Assembly (NCBI RefSeq): GCF_009429125.1
Contig: NZ_CP045529.1
Coordinates: forward strand, 2,418,001 to 2,482,000
Direction of reading: 5' to 3'
From: Luteimicrobium xylanilyticum
Lineage (GTDB): Bacteria > Actinomycetota > Actinomycetes > Actinomycetales > Cellulomonadaceae
DNA length: 64,000 nt
The notes below the pieces were generated by a model, which saw only the letters and a list, made by a program, of their open reading frames with translations, did no database searches and was not told the origin of the DNA. Numbering within the stretch: position 1 is the stretch's first letter; every line of letters starts with the position of its first letter. Of this stretch, positions 17,961 through 32,382 are shown one piece after another. The position numbers and the translations under genes were made by a program.

Positions 17961-18790
17961 GAGGCACCGCCTGACCCCGCGACCGCGTCGACCGCCCCGC
18001 CGTACCGACGGTCCCGGCGCGCGTACTCCTCGACGGCGCGCCACAGGACGAGCCGGTCGACGTCGGGCCAGAGCTCGGGTACGAAGACCAGCTCCGCGTA
18101 CGCGGACTGCCAGGGCAGGAAGTTCGACGTCCGCTGCTCCCCCGACGACCGCAGGAACAGGTCGACGTCGGGCATGTCGGGGTCGTAGAGGTGCTTCGCG
18201 ATGGTCTTCTCGGTGATCCGGGCCGGGTCGAGACGGCCGGCCGCCACCTCGGCGGCGAGCGAGCGCACGGCGTCCGTGATCTCGAGCCGGCCACCGTAGT
18301 TCACGCAGAGGGTGAGGGTCAGCCCGTCGTTCCCGGCGGTCTGCCGCTCGGCGACCTGCAGCTCCTTGACGACGCTCCCCCACAGCCGTGGCTGCCGCCC
18401 GGCCCACCGGATCCGGACGCCCCACGAGTCCCACAGGTCCCGACGACGCCGGATGGTCTCCCGGTTGAAGCCCATGAGGAAGCGCACCTCCTCGGGCGAG
18501 CGCTTCCAGTTCTCCGTGGAGAACGCGTATGCGGAGACGTGCGAGATCCCGAGCTCGACGGCGCCCGCGACGACGTCGTTGAGCGCGACCTCGCCCGCCT
18601 CGTGCCCCGCCGTGCGGTGCAGGTGGCGCGCGTTCGCCCAGCGCCCGTTGCCGTCCATGACGATCGCGACGTGCTGCGGGAGCACCTCGCGCGGGATCGC
18701 CGGCGGGCGGGCTCCCGAGACGTGGGGCGTCGGCGCCACACGGTCGGGGCGGGCGGCGGGCGGGGCGCCGCGGCGGGAAGCTCGTGCCAT
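17957..18790 (-). CDS. uppS: Isoprenyl (undecaprenyl/decaprenyl) diphosphate synthase, cis type
   Basis: This 277-residue cis-prenyltransferase makes the long-chain polyprenyl diphosphate lipid carrier for cell-wall synthesis. The catalytic Asp46 is in [13 protein letters not shown], followed by the family motifs [21 protein letters not shown], and the C-terminal [15 protein letters not shown] and Y-x-E-x-x-F region. A 40-residue Arg/Pro-rich N-terminal tail precedes the core. ATG 18790 shares one base with the recO stop; a GTG three bases upstream is equally possible. Coupling with recO is the usual actinobacterial order. Chain length cannot be told from sequence. Confidence 0.95.
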   Translation of the reverse strand: MARASRRGAPPAARPDRVAPTPHVSGARPPAIPREVLPQHVAIVMDGNGRWANARHLHRTAGHEAGEVALNDVVAGAVELGISHVSAYAFSTENWKRSPEEVRFLMGFNRETIRRRRDLWDSWGVRIRWAGRQPRLWGSVVKELQVAERQTAGNDGLTLTLCVNYGGRLEITDAVRSLAAEVAAGRLDPARITEKTIAKHLYDPDMPDVDLFLRSSGEQRTSNFLPWQSAYAELVFVPELWPDVDRLVLWRAVEEYARRDRRYGGAVDAVAGSGGAS

Positions 18791-19578
18791 CACAGGAAGG
18801 TGGTCTCCGTCACTCGGTCCGGATCGGTGGGTGCGGCCTCGGTTCGCTCGGGCTCGCGCTCGACGAGCCGCAGGGACCGGAGCCGTCGCTCGAGGTGGAA
18901 CTGCGAGTACGCCGCGACGAGGCCGCTCGCCTCGCTGCGGTGCCGGGGCGACGACGCGTCCGCCGTCGTCCAGTCACCGGCCAGGAGTGCGGCGAGGAGC
19001 GCGAACGTCTCGGGTGCGGGCGCCGTCGAGCCGGGCGGCCGGCACCGCGGGCAGACGGCGCCGCCCGTCCCGACGGAGAACGCCGTGTGCGGGCCCGGCT
19101 CGCCGCACCGCGCGCAGTCGGTGAAGCTCGGTGCCCACCCCGCCACGGACAGCGCCCGCAGCAGGTAGGAGTCGAGGACGAGCCCGGCGGCGTGGTGATG
19201 CTCGGCGAGCGCCCGCAGCGCCCCCGCGAGGAGCCAGAACTGCTGGACCGCGGGCTCGCCCTCCTCGGTGAGCCGCTCGGCCGTCTCGAGCATCGCGGTG
19301 CCCGCCGTGTACAGCGCGTAGTCGCGCGCGATCTCGCTCGCGTACGGGCCGACGGTCTCGACCTGGGTCACGACGTCGAGCGTGCGGCCCACGTAGAGCT
19401 GCGCGTCGACGAACATGAACGGCTCGAGGCGCGCACCCACTCGTGACGAGGTCCGCCGCACCCCCTTGCCCACGGCGCGGACCTTCCCGTGCTCGCGGGT
19501 CAGCAGCGTGACGATGCGGTCGGCCTCGCCCAGCTTCTGGGCGCGCAGCACGAGCGCCTCGTCGCGGTAGACCGGCAT
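18790..19578 (-). CDS. recO: DNA repair protein RecO
   Basis: This 262-residue protein assists RecF-pathway recombination by loading RecA onto SSB-coated DNA together with RecR. The N-terminal OB fold starts [20 protein letters not shown], and the C-terminal helical domain carries a four-cysteine zinc site: Cys155, Cys158, Cys176 and Cys179. I used ATG 19578 because it gives the family-typical N-terminus; the ATG at 19587 with GGGAGA directly in front is a realistic alternative adding three residues. The start is divergent from the TPR gene, and the stop overlaps uppS. Confidence 0.95.
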   Translation of the reverse strand: MPVYRDEALVLRAQKLGEADRIVTLLTREHGKVRAVGKGVRRTSSRVGARLEPFMFVDAQLYVGRTLDVVTQVETVGPYASEIARDYALYTAGTAMLETAERLTEEGEPAVQQFWLLAGALRALAEHHHAAGLVLDSYLLRALSVAGWAPSFTDCARCGEPGPHTAFSVGTGGAVCPRCRPPGSTAPAPETFALLAALLAGDWTTADASSPRHRSEASGLVAAYSQFHLERRLRSLRLVEREPERTEAAPTDPDRVTETTFL

Positions 19579-19701
19579 GGGCACCATTGTCTCCCGCGGA
19601 ACCGACATCCGTGGTCGGAGCGACTCGACGAGCTCCCGCGCGTCGGCGGCGCCGCCCGGGCCGATGCCCGACCCGGAGGTGGGTCGTGATGTGATGTCCC
19701 G

Positions 19702-20292
19702 ATGACCGCACTCCCGCAACAGCCGCCGACGCCCGCCGACGACGCCACCGCGGAGCCCGGGCACAGTGCCCCCGCCGGGTCGTGGGAGGAGCGCATCGCC
19801 GCCGCCTGGTACCGCGCCCGCACCGAGGAGGTCCCGGACGAGGAGCTGCGCGAGGCCGTCGCAGCACTCGTCGCCGAGCTCCCCGAGGACCACCCGACCG
19901 CGCTCTACGAGATCGGCAGCGCCTGGGACTCGACCGGCGTGCCCGAGACCGCGATCGCCTTCTACCGGGCCGCGCTCGCCGCAGGCCTGCGCCCCGACCG
20001 ACGCCGACAAGCCGTGATCCAGCTCGCGAGCTCGCTCCGCAACGTCGGGCAGGCGGACGAGGCCGTCGAGATCCTCCAGGCCGAGAAGCGCGAGCCGTCC
20101 GACGACCTCGACGCCCAGCTCGACGGATTCCTGGCGCTGGCGCTCGCTGACGCCGGCCGCGCCCGTGAGGGCGTCGGGGTGGCGGTCGCCGCCCTCGGCG
20201 GCCTCGTCCAGCGCTACCACCGCTCGCTCGTCGCGTACGGCGACGAGGTGCGCGCGAGCGAGCGCGACCCGGACGCCCTCGAGTCAGCGTGA
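19702..20292 (+). CDS. Tetratricopeptide-repeat protein
   Basis: This 196-residue soluble protein has a disordered Pro/Ala-rich N-terminus (1-25) and then paired helices with TPR character, for example [20 protein letters not shown] and [20 protein letters not shown]. No enzymatic motif or signal is visible. Similar small TPR_5-like proteins are widespread in actinobacteria, usually unlinked to a pathway; here it stands alone between recO (divergent) and leuA (convergent). It probably acts as a protein-interaction module. Confidence 0.82.
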   Translation: MTALPQQPPTPADDATAEPGHSAPAGSWEERIAAAWYRARTEEVPDEELREAVAALVAELPEDHPTALYEIGSAWDSTGVPETAIAFYRAALAAGLRPDRRRQAVIQLASSLRNVGQADEAVEILQAEKREPSDDLDAQLDGFLALALADAGRAREGVGVAVAALGGLVQRYHRSLVAYGDEVRASERDPDALESA

Positions 20293-20335
20293 AACCGTCC
20301 GAGTCAGCGGGAAGCTCCCGCTGACTCGGACGGTT
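20293..20335. terminator. Stem-loop between convergent TPR and leuA genes
   Basis: 20293-20312 pairs perfectly with 20316-20335 (20 base pairs, 3-base loop). It starts right at the TPR stop and lies about 40 bases beyond the leuA stop, serving both. The 9-mer GAGTCAGCG of the stem is also present in the last codons of the TPR gene (20281-20289). Confidence 0.7.
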
Positions 20336-20372
20336 CGCGCTGCCCCGCGGCGACGATCGACCGGCGGCAGGC

Positions 20373-22271
<1,899 letters not shown>

Positions 22272-22290
<19 letters not shown>

Positions 22291-22346
22291 CACCGAAGGA
22301 GGAGGCTGCCCGTCGCGACCGACGGGCGCGTCTCGGGGGTACGCAC
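22272..22346 (-). CDS. Putative leuA leader peptide with three consecutive leucines
   Basis: A 24-codon frame starts with GTG 22346 and ends at 22272, 69 bases before leuA. It encodes MRTPETRPSV then ATGSLLLRCRGEAR; the LLL run (codons CTC CTC CTT, residues 15-17) is what a leucine-sensing leader should contain. TACAGT at 22358-22353 lies six bases before the GTG, the spacing of a -10 box for a leaderless message starting at the GTG. No ribosome site is needed in that case. Its translation and stalling are inferred. Confidence 0.55.
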
Positions 22347-22411
22347 GTCGTCACTGTACTCCAACGAGGAGCCCCGACGACGGCGCGCGTCTCCCCCGAG
22401 ACGCGGCCCTC

Positions 22412-24349
22412 TCAGGGGCGGCGGTCCGGGCGGGCCCGGAGCGCCGCGTCCACGGCGGGGTCGCCGAGCGCGCCGAGCCAGTCGAGCAGGGCCGTGTACG
22501 TCGACGGGTTGGAGGCGACGTACGGGCGCAGCGCCGGCGCGTGCTCGGCGATCTGCGCGAGCACCTCGAGCGGCGTGCTCGGGTCGGCCGCCTGCTCCGC
22601 CGAGTACCCCGCGACGGGCAGCACGGTCGTCGACTCCGCGTCGGCCGCGGCACGTGCCGGCTCGGGCTCCGGGTCGGACGGCTGGACGGGCTCGGGCTGC
22701 CACTCCGGCTCCGGCTCCGGCTCCGGCCCCGAGGCGACGGGAGACGCCTCGGCGGCGACGGGCTCGACCGGCCGCGGCTCGGACCGTGCCGGCTCGGCGG
22801 CGGGCGTCTCCCCGCCGACGGGCGTCTCCCCGCCGACGGGCCAAGCCACGACCGGCGCGTGGGGGTGCACGGGAGCGTCGGCAGGCGTCTCGAGCGGAGC
22901 CGGCTCCTCGGCGTCGCGCGCCGGCACGGCGGGCTTCGCGGACTTCGCGGGCCGCGGCGCCCGGCGCGGGCGCGGCGTCCACTCGTACGCGGTGCGGGCG
23001 CCGGTCGCCTCGACCCGCGTCCTGCTCCCCCACTCCTGGACCGACGGGCCGAGGAGCGCGAGCACGAGCAGGGCGGGCAGGCCGTACGCGACGAGCGCGA
23101 GCTCGACGGGCACGCCGACGACCTTCCACGCGTCGACCGAGACCGCGACGGTGCCGAGCACGACGGCGGTCCCGACCACGAGCCACGCCAGGCCGCGGGC
23201 GGCCGCGTCGTCGCGACGGGCGCCCGCCCACGCCAGCGCCGCGAGGACGGCGACCGCCCCCGAGGCGACGAGCGTGACGACGAGGCTCGTCGTCGCACGC
23301 CCGCCGTGCGCACCGTCCCCGAGCACGACGGCGTAACCGATCGCGATGAGGGCGGCGACGACGGCGAGGAGCAGCAGCGTGTCGCGCACGACGTCGGCCA
23401 CACCCGTCCGCCCTTCGTCGTCCGCGACGCCCGGAAGACCGCGACGGAACGCCGCACCCGCGGCCACCGCACCGAGCGCGGGCACGAGCACGAGACCGAA
23501 CCGCAGCGTGTGGAAGGACTCGACGCGCAGGAGGTCGGGAGCGGAGCCGGCACCGACGACGAACAGCACGGCGAGCGCCGCGCCCACGCCGACCAGGACG
23601 GTCGACCAGGCCCGGTCGCCCCGGAACGCACCCCAGGCGGGCAGCGCGCCCACCGCGAGGACGATGAGCGTGCTCGTCAGCGCGTAGACGAGCTGCGCAG
23701 CCCCGGACCAGTCGTCCGAGGACAGGAAGATCACGATCGTGACGACCGCACCGACGGCCAGGACCGCGCCGAGCACGCCGAGGACGACGCGCCAGAACCG
23801 GCCGACCGCGGCGTCCTCGTCGTCCGGGCCGAGCTCGGACGACCGCGGCTGCGCGACGAGGAGCGCACCCGCGAGGCCCAGCCCGAGCCCGGTCCCGACG
23901 CCGCGGTCGAGGCCGGAGCCGGCGAAGAGGTCGAGCAGCAGGTAGACGATCGTGACCACCACGTACGGCGTCGCGGCCCAGAGCCGGACGGTGCGCGTCG
24001 TGTGCACGCTCCACCCGGTGGGCAGCACGCCCGCGCGGGCGAGGTACGGCAGCGGGATCGCGGCGAGCGCCACGACGACGGACAGCACGACCTCGACGCG
24101 GCCGGCACCGGCCGTGCGCAGGGTCCAGGGCAGCGCGAGGGACGTCAGCAGCGCGACCGCCGCGACGACGTCGCGCACGACGTCGAGGACGGGCACACGG
24201 CCCGACGACGCCGACGCACGCGGGGCGTCCTCGGGGGACGCGTCGACGGCGGGCCCGGTGGCCGGCTCGGACGGCGACTCGACGTCCGTCGCCGCGTGCT
24301 CGGTGCCGGACGACGGGTCGGGGGTGCCGGGAGGTTCGGCGATGGTCAC
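22412..24349 (-). CDS. Polytopic membrane protein with C-terminal LRV (variant leucine-rich repeat) region
   Basis: The product has 645 residues. Residues 1-60 are an acidic, Pro/Ser-rich cytoplasmic tail, then about ten to twelve hydrophobic helices to about residue 430. A long Pro/Glu-rich linker follows, with tandem GGETPV and EPEPEPEW stretches. The last 60 residues read AADPSTPLEVLAQIAEHAPA and YVASNPSTYTALLDWLG, matching the LRV/variant leucine-rich-repeat pattern found in Cellulomonas-type proteins. GTG 24349 has AAGGAG five bases upstream. No transport or enzymatic motif is visible, and function is unknown. It stands between leuA and the hydrolase gene. Confidence 0.8.
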   Translation of the reverse strand: MTIAEPPGTPDPSSGTEHAATDVESPSEPATGPAVDASPEDAPRASASSGRVPVLDVVRDVVAAVALLTSLALPWTLRTAGAGRVEVVLSVVVALAAIPLPYLARAGVLPTGWSVHTTRTVRLWAATPYVVVTIVYLLLDLFAGSGLDRGVGTGLGLGLAGALLVAQPRSSELGPDDEDAAVGRFWRVVLGVLGAVLAVGAVVTIVIFLSSDDWSGAAQLVYALTSTLIVLAVGALPAWGAFRGDRAWSTVLVGVGAALAVLFVVGAGSAPDLLRVESFHTLRFGLVLVPALGAVAAGAAFRRGLPGVADDEGRTGVADVVRDTLLLLAVVAALIAIGYAVVLGDGAHGGRATTSLVVTLVASGAVAVLAALAWAGARRDDAAARGLAWLVVGTAVVLGTVAVSVDAWKVVGVPVELALVAYGLPALLVLALLGPSVQEWGSRTRVEATGARTAYEWTPRPRRAPRPAKSAKPAVPARDAEEPAPLETPADAPVHPHAPVVAWPVGGETPVGGETPAAEPARSEPRPVEPVAAEASPVASGPEPEPEPEWQPEPVQPSDPEPEPARAAADAESTTVLPVAGYSAEQAADPSTPLEVLAQIAEHAPALRPYVASNPSTYTALLDWLGALGDPAVDAALRARPDRRP

Positions 24350-24486
24350 AGGGGCTCCTTCGATCGGGCGAGCGCCGGTCGGGTCCACGCCGGGTGCCGG
24401 GACCGCACGGACGGCTCGTCTGCTACGTGGTCGTTTCTACCGGGCGGGACGGATCGGGACAACCGTGCCTCGCCGGGCGGACGGGA

Positions 24487-26088
24487 TCAGATGCCGAGCT
24501 GGAAGACGCCCCAGTACGCCGTCGTGAGCAGGAGCGTGACGATCGCGAACGTGAGCGCGGCGGCGAGCGCCCATCCTCCGATGCCCCGCGCGACGGGCTG
24601 GCCCGCCCGCACGCCCGGGACGGCGGAGTGGCCGCTCGGCTGGTCGCGACCCACCCGCTGGCGCAACCACAGGAGCATGCTCCGACGCGCCTCGCGGCGG
24701 TCCGACAGGCGGTTGACCACGACGGCCACCGGGACGAGCGAGGCGATCCCGATCGCCCGGACCCCCAGCCAGCCCCCCTGGACGATGAGGGCGTTCTGCG
24801 AGTAGTCGAGCGCGATCTTCGCGATCGCGATCAGGTACACGACGAGCGCCAGCATGGTGAGCACGGCGCCGAGCGACGCGAGCAGCATCGGGAGCCGCAG
24901 GTCGCGGGCGATCCCGCCCACGTGGCTGCGGAAGCGCCAGCGGCGGGTGCCGAACGACACGAGCATCCACACGAGCGGCGCGCCGATCGCGAGCGAGACG
25001 GCGGCGATGGTGAAGCCGAAGACCGCGTCACCGTCCCCGTACCAGCGCGGGCTCGGCACCGCCTCCGCGAGATAGGTCTGGTTGGGCTGGGCACCCGCGA
25101 TCCGCGGCGCCGCGCCCGCCGTGCCGGGAAGCCCGGTGATCCAGTCGGCGAGGTCCTGCTGGAACGACGCCGACACCGCGCCGGTGCCGCCACCGAGGTG
25201 CAGCCCGTGGTCGGCACCGTCGTAGTAGCGGACGGTGACGGCGCGGTTCCCGGCCTTCGAGGCGTCGGCGAGGATGGCCTGCGCCCCCTGCTCGATCGGC
25301 ATCGAGACGTCGTCGTCCCCGTACACGACGAGCGTCGGCTGGGTCAGCCGCTCGAGGTACGGGCGCACGTCGAAGTCGGCGTAGTCGAGGCCGCCGTCGG
25401 GCAGGTCCATGCCGACCGCGCGCGGGATCGCGCGGAACACGCCCTGCGGGACGCCCGTGTTGCGCAGGTAGTTGTCGACGGCGAACGCAGCCTGCTCGCG
25501 GGGCCGCACGACGGGCGCGGACACGAGGGCGGTGAACGCGATCGCCGGGTCCTCCGTCGCCATCACGGGCACGATCCAGGTGCCCTCCGACTCCCCGTAC
25601 ACGCCCACGCGGGTGGGGTCGACGCCGGGCTGCGTGCGCAGCAGCCGCACCGACCGCTCGTAGTCCCCGGCCTCCTGCACGTAGTCGCGGTGCTGCAGCG
25701 AGTACGTCGTGAGGTTCTTCGACGGGACCAGCGTCACCACCCCGGCGCTCGCCAGCGCCCAGGCCTGGGGTGCGAAGGCAGTGGCGGAGCTGCCCGTGCC
25801 CGCACCGTGCACGAACACCACCCCGGGCAGGTCGTCGCCCGCACCGACAGGCTGCCGGATCTGGCCGGTGACGACCGTGTTCTCGAGCCGGATCGTCACC
25901 TCCCGCGACACCACCGGGTACGTGCCGACGGGGGTCGGGTCGTGCGTCGCCCCGATCGTAGTGTCCGTGGTCTGGGTGCGGATGTGGTCCGTCACCGGCT
26001 GCGGGTCCCACTCGGGGCCGGCGAACGCACCGACCGCCGCGAGACCGATCGCGAGGACGGCCGTCGTCGCAGCTGTCCTGAAGGTCAC
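24487..26088 (-). CDS. Alpha/beta hydrolase fused to a C-terminal membrane domain
   Basis: This 533-residue protein has an N-terminal signal-like segment (about 5-22), an extracytoplasmic alpha/beta-hydrolase domain with oxyanion HGAGTGSS, nucleophile Ser167 in GESEG, an Asp in YGDDDVSMP and His in YDGADHGL. It is followed from about residue 355 by four hydrophobic helices. The catalytic triad is complete, so esterase or peptidase activity outside the cell is likely; the dienelactone-hydrolase/S9 peptidase-like pattern does not fix the substrate. GTG 26088 lies 75 bases downstream of era and may be co-transcribed with the era operon. Confidence 0.85.
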   Translation of the reverse strand: MTFRTAATTAVLAIGLAAVGAFAGPEWDPQPVTDHIRTQTTDTTIGATHDPTPVGTYPVVSREVTIRLENTVVTGQIRQPVGAGDDLPGVVFVHGAGTGSSATAFAPQAWALASAGVVTLVPSKNLTTYSLQHRDYVQEAGDYERSVRLLRTQPGVDPTRVGVYGESEGTWIVPVMATEDPAIAFTALVSAPVVRPREQAAFAVDNYLRNTGVPQGVFRAIPRAVGMDLPDGGLDYADFDVRPYLERLTQPTLVVYGDDDVSMPIEQGAQAILADASKAGNRAVTVRYYDGADHGLHLGGGTGAVSASFQQDLADWITGLPGTAGAAPRIAGAQPNQTYLAEAVPSPRWYGDGDAVFGFTIAAVSLAIGAPLVWMLVSFGTRRWRFRSHVGGIARDLRLPMLLASLGAVLTMLALVVYLIAIAKIALDYSQNALIVQGGWLGVRAIGIASLVPVAVVVNRLSDRREARRSMLLWLRQRVGRDQPSGHSAVPGVRAGQPVARGIGGWALAAALTFAIVTLLLTTAYWGVFQLGI

Positions 26089-26162
26089 GTCACGATGCTA
26101 CGTCGCGTGCCTGGTCAGAGCCTGCAGGCGGGCCCCCGCGCCGCCCTGGGGACGGCCCCCGG

Positions 26163-27101
26163 TCAGAACCCGAGACGGCGGAGCTGCTTGGGGTCACGCT
26201 GCCAGTCCTTCGCGACCTTGACGTGCAGGTCGAGGTACACCCGCGAGCCGAGCAGCGCCTCGATCCCGGTCCGGGCGCGCGTGCCGACGTCGCGCAGGCG
26301 CGAGCCCCCACGACCGATCACGATGGCCTTCTGGGAGTCGCGCTCGACGTACACGTCGACGCGGACGTCGAGCAGCTCGTCGCCCGCGGGGCGCGGGCTC
26401 CCGTCCGCGCGGGTGCGCGGGACGATCTCGTCCACGACGACGGCGAGCGAGTGCGGGAGCTCGTCGCGCACGCCCTCGAGCGCGGCCTCACGCACGAGCT
26501 CGGCGACCATGACGGACTCGGGCTCGTCCGTGAGCTCGCCACCCGGGTAGAGCTCGGGACCGTCGGGCAGGTGTCCGACGAGGACGTCGGTGAGGACGTC
26601 GACCTGCTGGCCGCGCACGGCCGAGACGGGCACGACGTCCGCCCAGTCGCCCAACGCGGAGACCGCGAGGAGCTGCTCGGCGACGCGGTCGCGCGGCACG
26701 GTGTCGGTCTTGGTGACGGCGACGACCACGGGGGTGCCGCGCCGGCCCCGCGTGAGGTCCGCGAGCTGCGACGCGATGTACCGGTCGCCCGGCCCGACCT
26801 TCTGGTCCGCGGGCACGCAGAAGACGATGACGTCGACCTCGGTCAGCGTGTCACGGACGAGGTCGTTGAGCCGCTCGCCGAGCAGCGTGCGGGGACGGTG
26901 CAGGCCCGGCGTGTCGACGAGCACGAGCTGCGCGTCGGGCCGGTTGACGATGCCCCGGATGGTGTGGCGTGTCGTCTGCGGGCGGCCCGACGTGATCGCG
27001 ACCTTCTCGCCGACGAGCGCGTTGGTGAGCGTCGACTTGCCCGCGTTCGGGCGCCCGACGAGGCAGGCGAAACCGGAGCGGTGGACGTCAGCGGTGGTCA
27101 T
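26163..27101 (-). CDS. era: GTPase Era
   Basis: This 312-residue GTPase is needed for 16S rRNA maturation and 30S assembly. G1 GRPNAGKS is at 16-23, the switch region has TTRH, G3 is DTPG at 63-66, and G4 is TKTD at 130-133. The C-terminal KH domain, which binds the 16S 3-prime end, contains [16 protein letters not shown]. The ATG at 27101 lies inside the end of the CBS-protein gene (14-base overlap), so translation is coupled. Last gene of phoH-ybeY-corC-era, a widely conserved ribosome-maturation cluster. Confidence 0.96.
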   Translation of the reverse strand: MTTADVHRSGFACLVGRPNAGKSTLTNALVGEKVAITSGRPQTTRHTIRGIVNRPDAQLVLVDTPGLHRPRTLLGERLNDLVRDTLTEVDVIVFCVPADQKVGPGDRYIASQLADLTRGRRGTPVVVAVTKTDTVPRDRVAEQLLAVSALGDWADVVPVSAVRGQQVDVLTDVLVGHLPDGPELYPGGELTDEPESVMVAELVREAALEGVRDELPHSLAVVVDEIVPRTRADGSPRPAGDELLDVRVDVYVERDSQKAIVIGRGGSRLRDVGTRARTGIEALLGSRVYLDLHVKVAKDWQRDPKQLRRLGF

Positions 27102-28452
27102 GGCTGTCCTCTCGTGGCGGCGTGCGCACGGGTTCCCCGGCGGCCGCGGTGTGGTCGTCTTCCTCGTCGCCCGTGGCCGCCCCAGCCGGCCCGACGACGA
27201 GCGTCGCGAGCCGGCGCCGCCGACCCTCGACCCGGTCGGCGACCAGGTGGAGGCCCTGGGCGTCGGCGCTCGAGCCTGCGAGCGGGACCTTGCCCAGCGC
27301 CTTGGCGAGCAGCCCGGCCGCGGTCTCCACGTCGTCGTCGTCGATCCGGAGACCGAACAGGTCCCCCAGGTCGTCGAGACCGAGCCGCGCAGGCACCCGA
27401 TACCGCCCGTCCCCGAGGTCCTCGACCTCGGGGCCCGAGTGGTCGTGCTCGTCCGTCAGCTCACCGACGATCTCCTCGAGCGTGTCCTCGATCGTCACGA
27501 GACCGGCGATGCCGCCGTACTCGTCGACGACGATCGCGATGTGGTTCGACGCGGCCTGCATCTCGCGGAGCAGGTCGTCGACGGGCTTCGACTCGGGCAC
27601 GAACACCGCAGGCCGGGCCGCGGTGTTGGCCGGCCGCTTCGCTCCCCCGTTGCCGCGCTCGTCGACCACGAGCCGCACGACGTCCTTGAAGTAGAGGACG
27701 CCGACCAGGTCGTCGACCGACCGGCCCACCACCGGCACCCGCGAGTACCCCGAGCGCAGGAACAGGCGCAGGGCCTTGTCGAGCGGCGTCGTGCCGGCGA
27801 CCGTGACCATGTCGGGGCGCGGCACCATGACCTCGCGGACCATGGTGTCGCCGAGCTCGAACACCGAGCGCAGGAGCTCGCGGTCGTCGTCCTCGAACGC
27901 GTCGGACTCGCCGGCCCGCCGCGCGAGCTCGCGCAGCTCCGCGGCCTCCTCCTCGGGCGTGGGCGGCGGCGGCCGGACGACCGGGCTCAGCCAGCGCGTC
28001 CCGCGCACCACGACCCACAGCAGCCCGGAGAGCGCGCGCAGGACGGCGGGCGCGTGCGTGCGGCCCAGGCTGCGGGGGCTCAGGCGCACCAGTCCCACGG
28101 CGACGACCGCGCTGATCGCGAGCGAGACGAGCAGCACCGCCCACCAGGGGTCGAGCCGGGCGCCGACGGCGAGCGTGATGCACGCCGTCGCCGTCATCTC
28201 GGCGAGGACGCGCACGAAGCTCGCGGACGCCGCGACGCCCCGGGCGTCGTCGAGCAGCGCCTCGACCCGACGGGACCGGACGTCGTCGGGGTCGTCGTCC
28301 CGGTCCTCACCGCGCCCGGTCGACTGTCCGCGCGCGTGCGCGGACAGCGAGCCCTGGCGCAGCACCGCGGTCTCGCCCGCGCTGAGCGCCGCGGCCAGGA
28401 CGATCCCGACGACGGCGATCACGACGAGCAGCCAGACGGGCTCCCCGTTCAT
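27088..28452 (-). CDS. Hemolysin/CorC-family membrane protein with CBS domains
   Basis: This 454-residue protein has an N-terminal CNNM-like membrane domain with three to four helices (first at about 6-26). Two CBS domains follow, containing [20 protein letters not shown] and [20 protein letters not shown], then a C-terminal CorC_HlyC domain (about 370-430). The family is linked to magnesium and cobalt efflux or membrane integrity, though the name hemolysin is historical. Its place between ybeY and era is conserved in actinobacteria. ATG 28452 is 17 bases after the ybeY stop. Confidence 0.92.
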   Translation of the reverse strand: MNGEPVWLLVVIAVVGIVLAAALSAGETAVLRQGSLSAHARGQSTGRGEDRDDDPDDVRSRRVEALLDDARGVAASASFVRVLAEMTATACITLAVGARLDPWWAVLLVSLAISAVVAVGLVRLSPRSLGRTHAPAVLRALSGLLWVVVRGTRWLSPVVRPPPPTPEEEAAELRELARRAGESDAFEDDDRELLRSVFELGDTMVREVMVPRPDMVTVAGTTPLDKALRLFLRSGYSRVPVVGRSVDDLVGVLYFKDVVRLVVDERGNGGAKRPANTAARPAVFVPESKPVDDLLREMQAASNHIAIVVDEYGGIAGLVTIEDTLEEIVGELTDEHDHSGPEVEDLGDGRYRVPARLGLDDLGDLFGLRIDDDDVETAAGLLAKALGKVPLAGSSADAQGLHLVADRVEGRRRRLATLVVGPAGAATGDEEDDHTAAAGEPVRTPPREDSHDHR

Positions 28453-28468
28453 GCGGTCCTCGCTGCGC

Positions 28469-28917
28469 TCATCGGGAGGCGAGGAACGTCAGGAGGAGCT
28501 GGCGCTGGAGCGCGAACATCTCCTTCTCCTCCTCGGGCTCCGCGTGGTCGTAGCCGAGCAGGTGGAGGATGCCGTGCGTCGTCAGGAGCAGCATCTCCTC
28601 GACCGTCGAGTGCCCGGCCTTCGCGGCCTGCTCGACCGCGACCTCGGGGCACAGCACGACGTCGCCCAGCAGGCCGGCGGGCGTGACGTCGCCCTCGCGC
28701 CCGGGGCGCAGCTCGTCCATGGGGAACGACAGGACGTCGGTCGGGCCCGGCTCGTCCATCCACTTGACGTGCAGGTCCGTCATCGTCGCGGTGTCGACGA
28801 AGAGGATCGACAGCTCGGTCTGCGGGTGCACGTGCATCTGGTCGAGCACGAAGCGCGCGAGCGCGGCGAACTCGGCCTCGTCGACCTCGTAGCCGGACTC
28901 GTTGTTGACCTCGATGC

Positions 28918-28921
<4 letters not shown>
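28469..28921 (-). CDS. ybeY: Endoribonuclease YbeY, rRNA maturation factor
   Basis: This 150-residue metalloprotein works in 16S rRNA 3-prime-end maturation and 70S quality control. The zinc site HGxLHLxGYDH is complete as [11 protein letters not shown] with His116, His120 and His126. Upstream elements [10 protein letters not shown] and [11 protein letters not shown] are the other family signatures. The ATG overlaps the phoH stop (ATGA), showing coupling to phoH as in most actinobacteria. Confidence 0.96.
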
Positions 28922-31801
<2,880 letters not shown>

Positions 31802-31835
31802 GCCCGGAGCGCCCGCGGCGGGAGCGCGCCGGGCG

Positions 31836-32180
31836 TCAGGCGGGCGTCCAGCCCAGCCGCGTCCCCGCGAGGACGTGGCCGTGCGTGTGGAACACGCTCT
31901 GGCCCGACCTCGCGCCGGTGTTGAAGATCAGCCGGAACTCGCCCTCGTCGAGGTCCGACGCGACCTGCTGACCGAGGGCGACGACGTCGGCCAGGAGCTG
32001 GGGGTCCGAGGCTGCGAGCGCCGCGACGTCGCGGTGGTGCTCGCGCGGGACCACGAGGACGTGCACCGGTGCCTTGGGGTCGATGTCCCGGAACGCGAGG
32101 GCGCGGTCCGTGGAGGCGACGACGTCGGCCGGGATCTCGCCGGCGACGATCTTGCAGAACAGGCAGTCGGTGTCGGTCAT
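31836..32180 (-). CDS. HIT-family (HINT-like) nucleotide-binding protein
   Basis: This 114-residue protein belongs to the histidine-triad superfamily, which hydrolyses purine nucleoside phosphoramidates. The triad region is FHTHGHVLAG with His98, His100 and His102, and an N-terminal CLFC (Cys6, Cys9) is a usual zinc-binding element. I chose ATG 32180 rather than 32189 because TAGCGT at 32193-32188 ends seven bases before it, suggesting a leaderless message. It lies between rsmE and phoH, as in related genomes. Convergent with glnB. Confidence 0.92.
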   Translation of the reverse strand: MTDTDCLFCKIVAGEIPADVVASTDRALAFRDIDPKAPVHVLVVPREHHRDVAALAASDPQLLADVVALGQQVASDLDEGEFRLIFNTGARSGQSVFHTHGHVLAGTRLGWTPA

Positions 32181-32242
32181 GGGCGCCACGCTAGCCGCAG
32201 CCGGGCACGTCGGCGCGACCCTGCGAGGGGCATTATCACCAA

Positions 32243-32316
32243 CTGATCAGGATTGATCGACTTGAGATCGATATCCGATCGAAAAGTTGGCATGTGGACA
32301 CCACCCGTCGTAGCGT
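32243..32316 (+). promoter_or_regulatory. Symporter promoter with four helically phased GATC motifs
   Basis: GATC occurs at 32245, 32255, 32266 and 32277, spaced 10, 11 and 11 bases, so all face one side of the helix. The last two form GATCG-N5-CGATC (32266-32280). Directly downstream lie TTGGCA (32287-32292) and TAGCGT (32311-32316) with an 18-base spacer, a plausible promoter. The array sits where an activator or repressor would contact polymerase. The bound factor is unknown. Confidence 0.45.
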
Positions 32317-32382
32317 TCCCGACGCCCATGAGCCGCCGGTGGTCACGTCGCCGGCGGTCTCCAGCCCACACGAAGGAGTCCC

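Noticed and set aside
22620-22760. Possible repeat locus with repeated CTCCGGCTC units
   Set aside because: It is the coding DNA of the EPEPEPEW linker in the LRV membrane protein, not an independent repeat.
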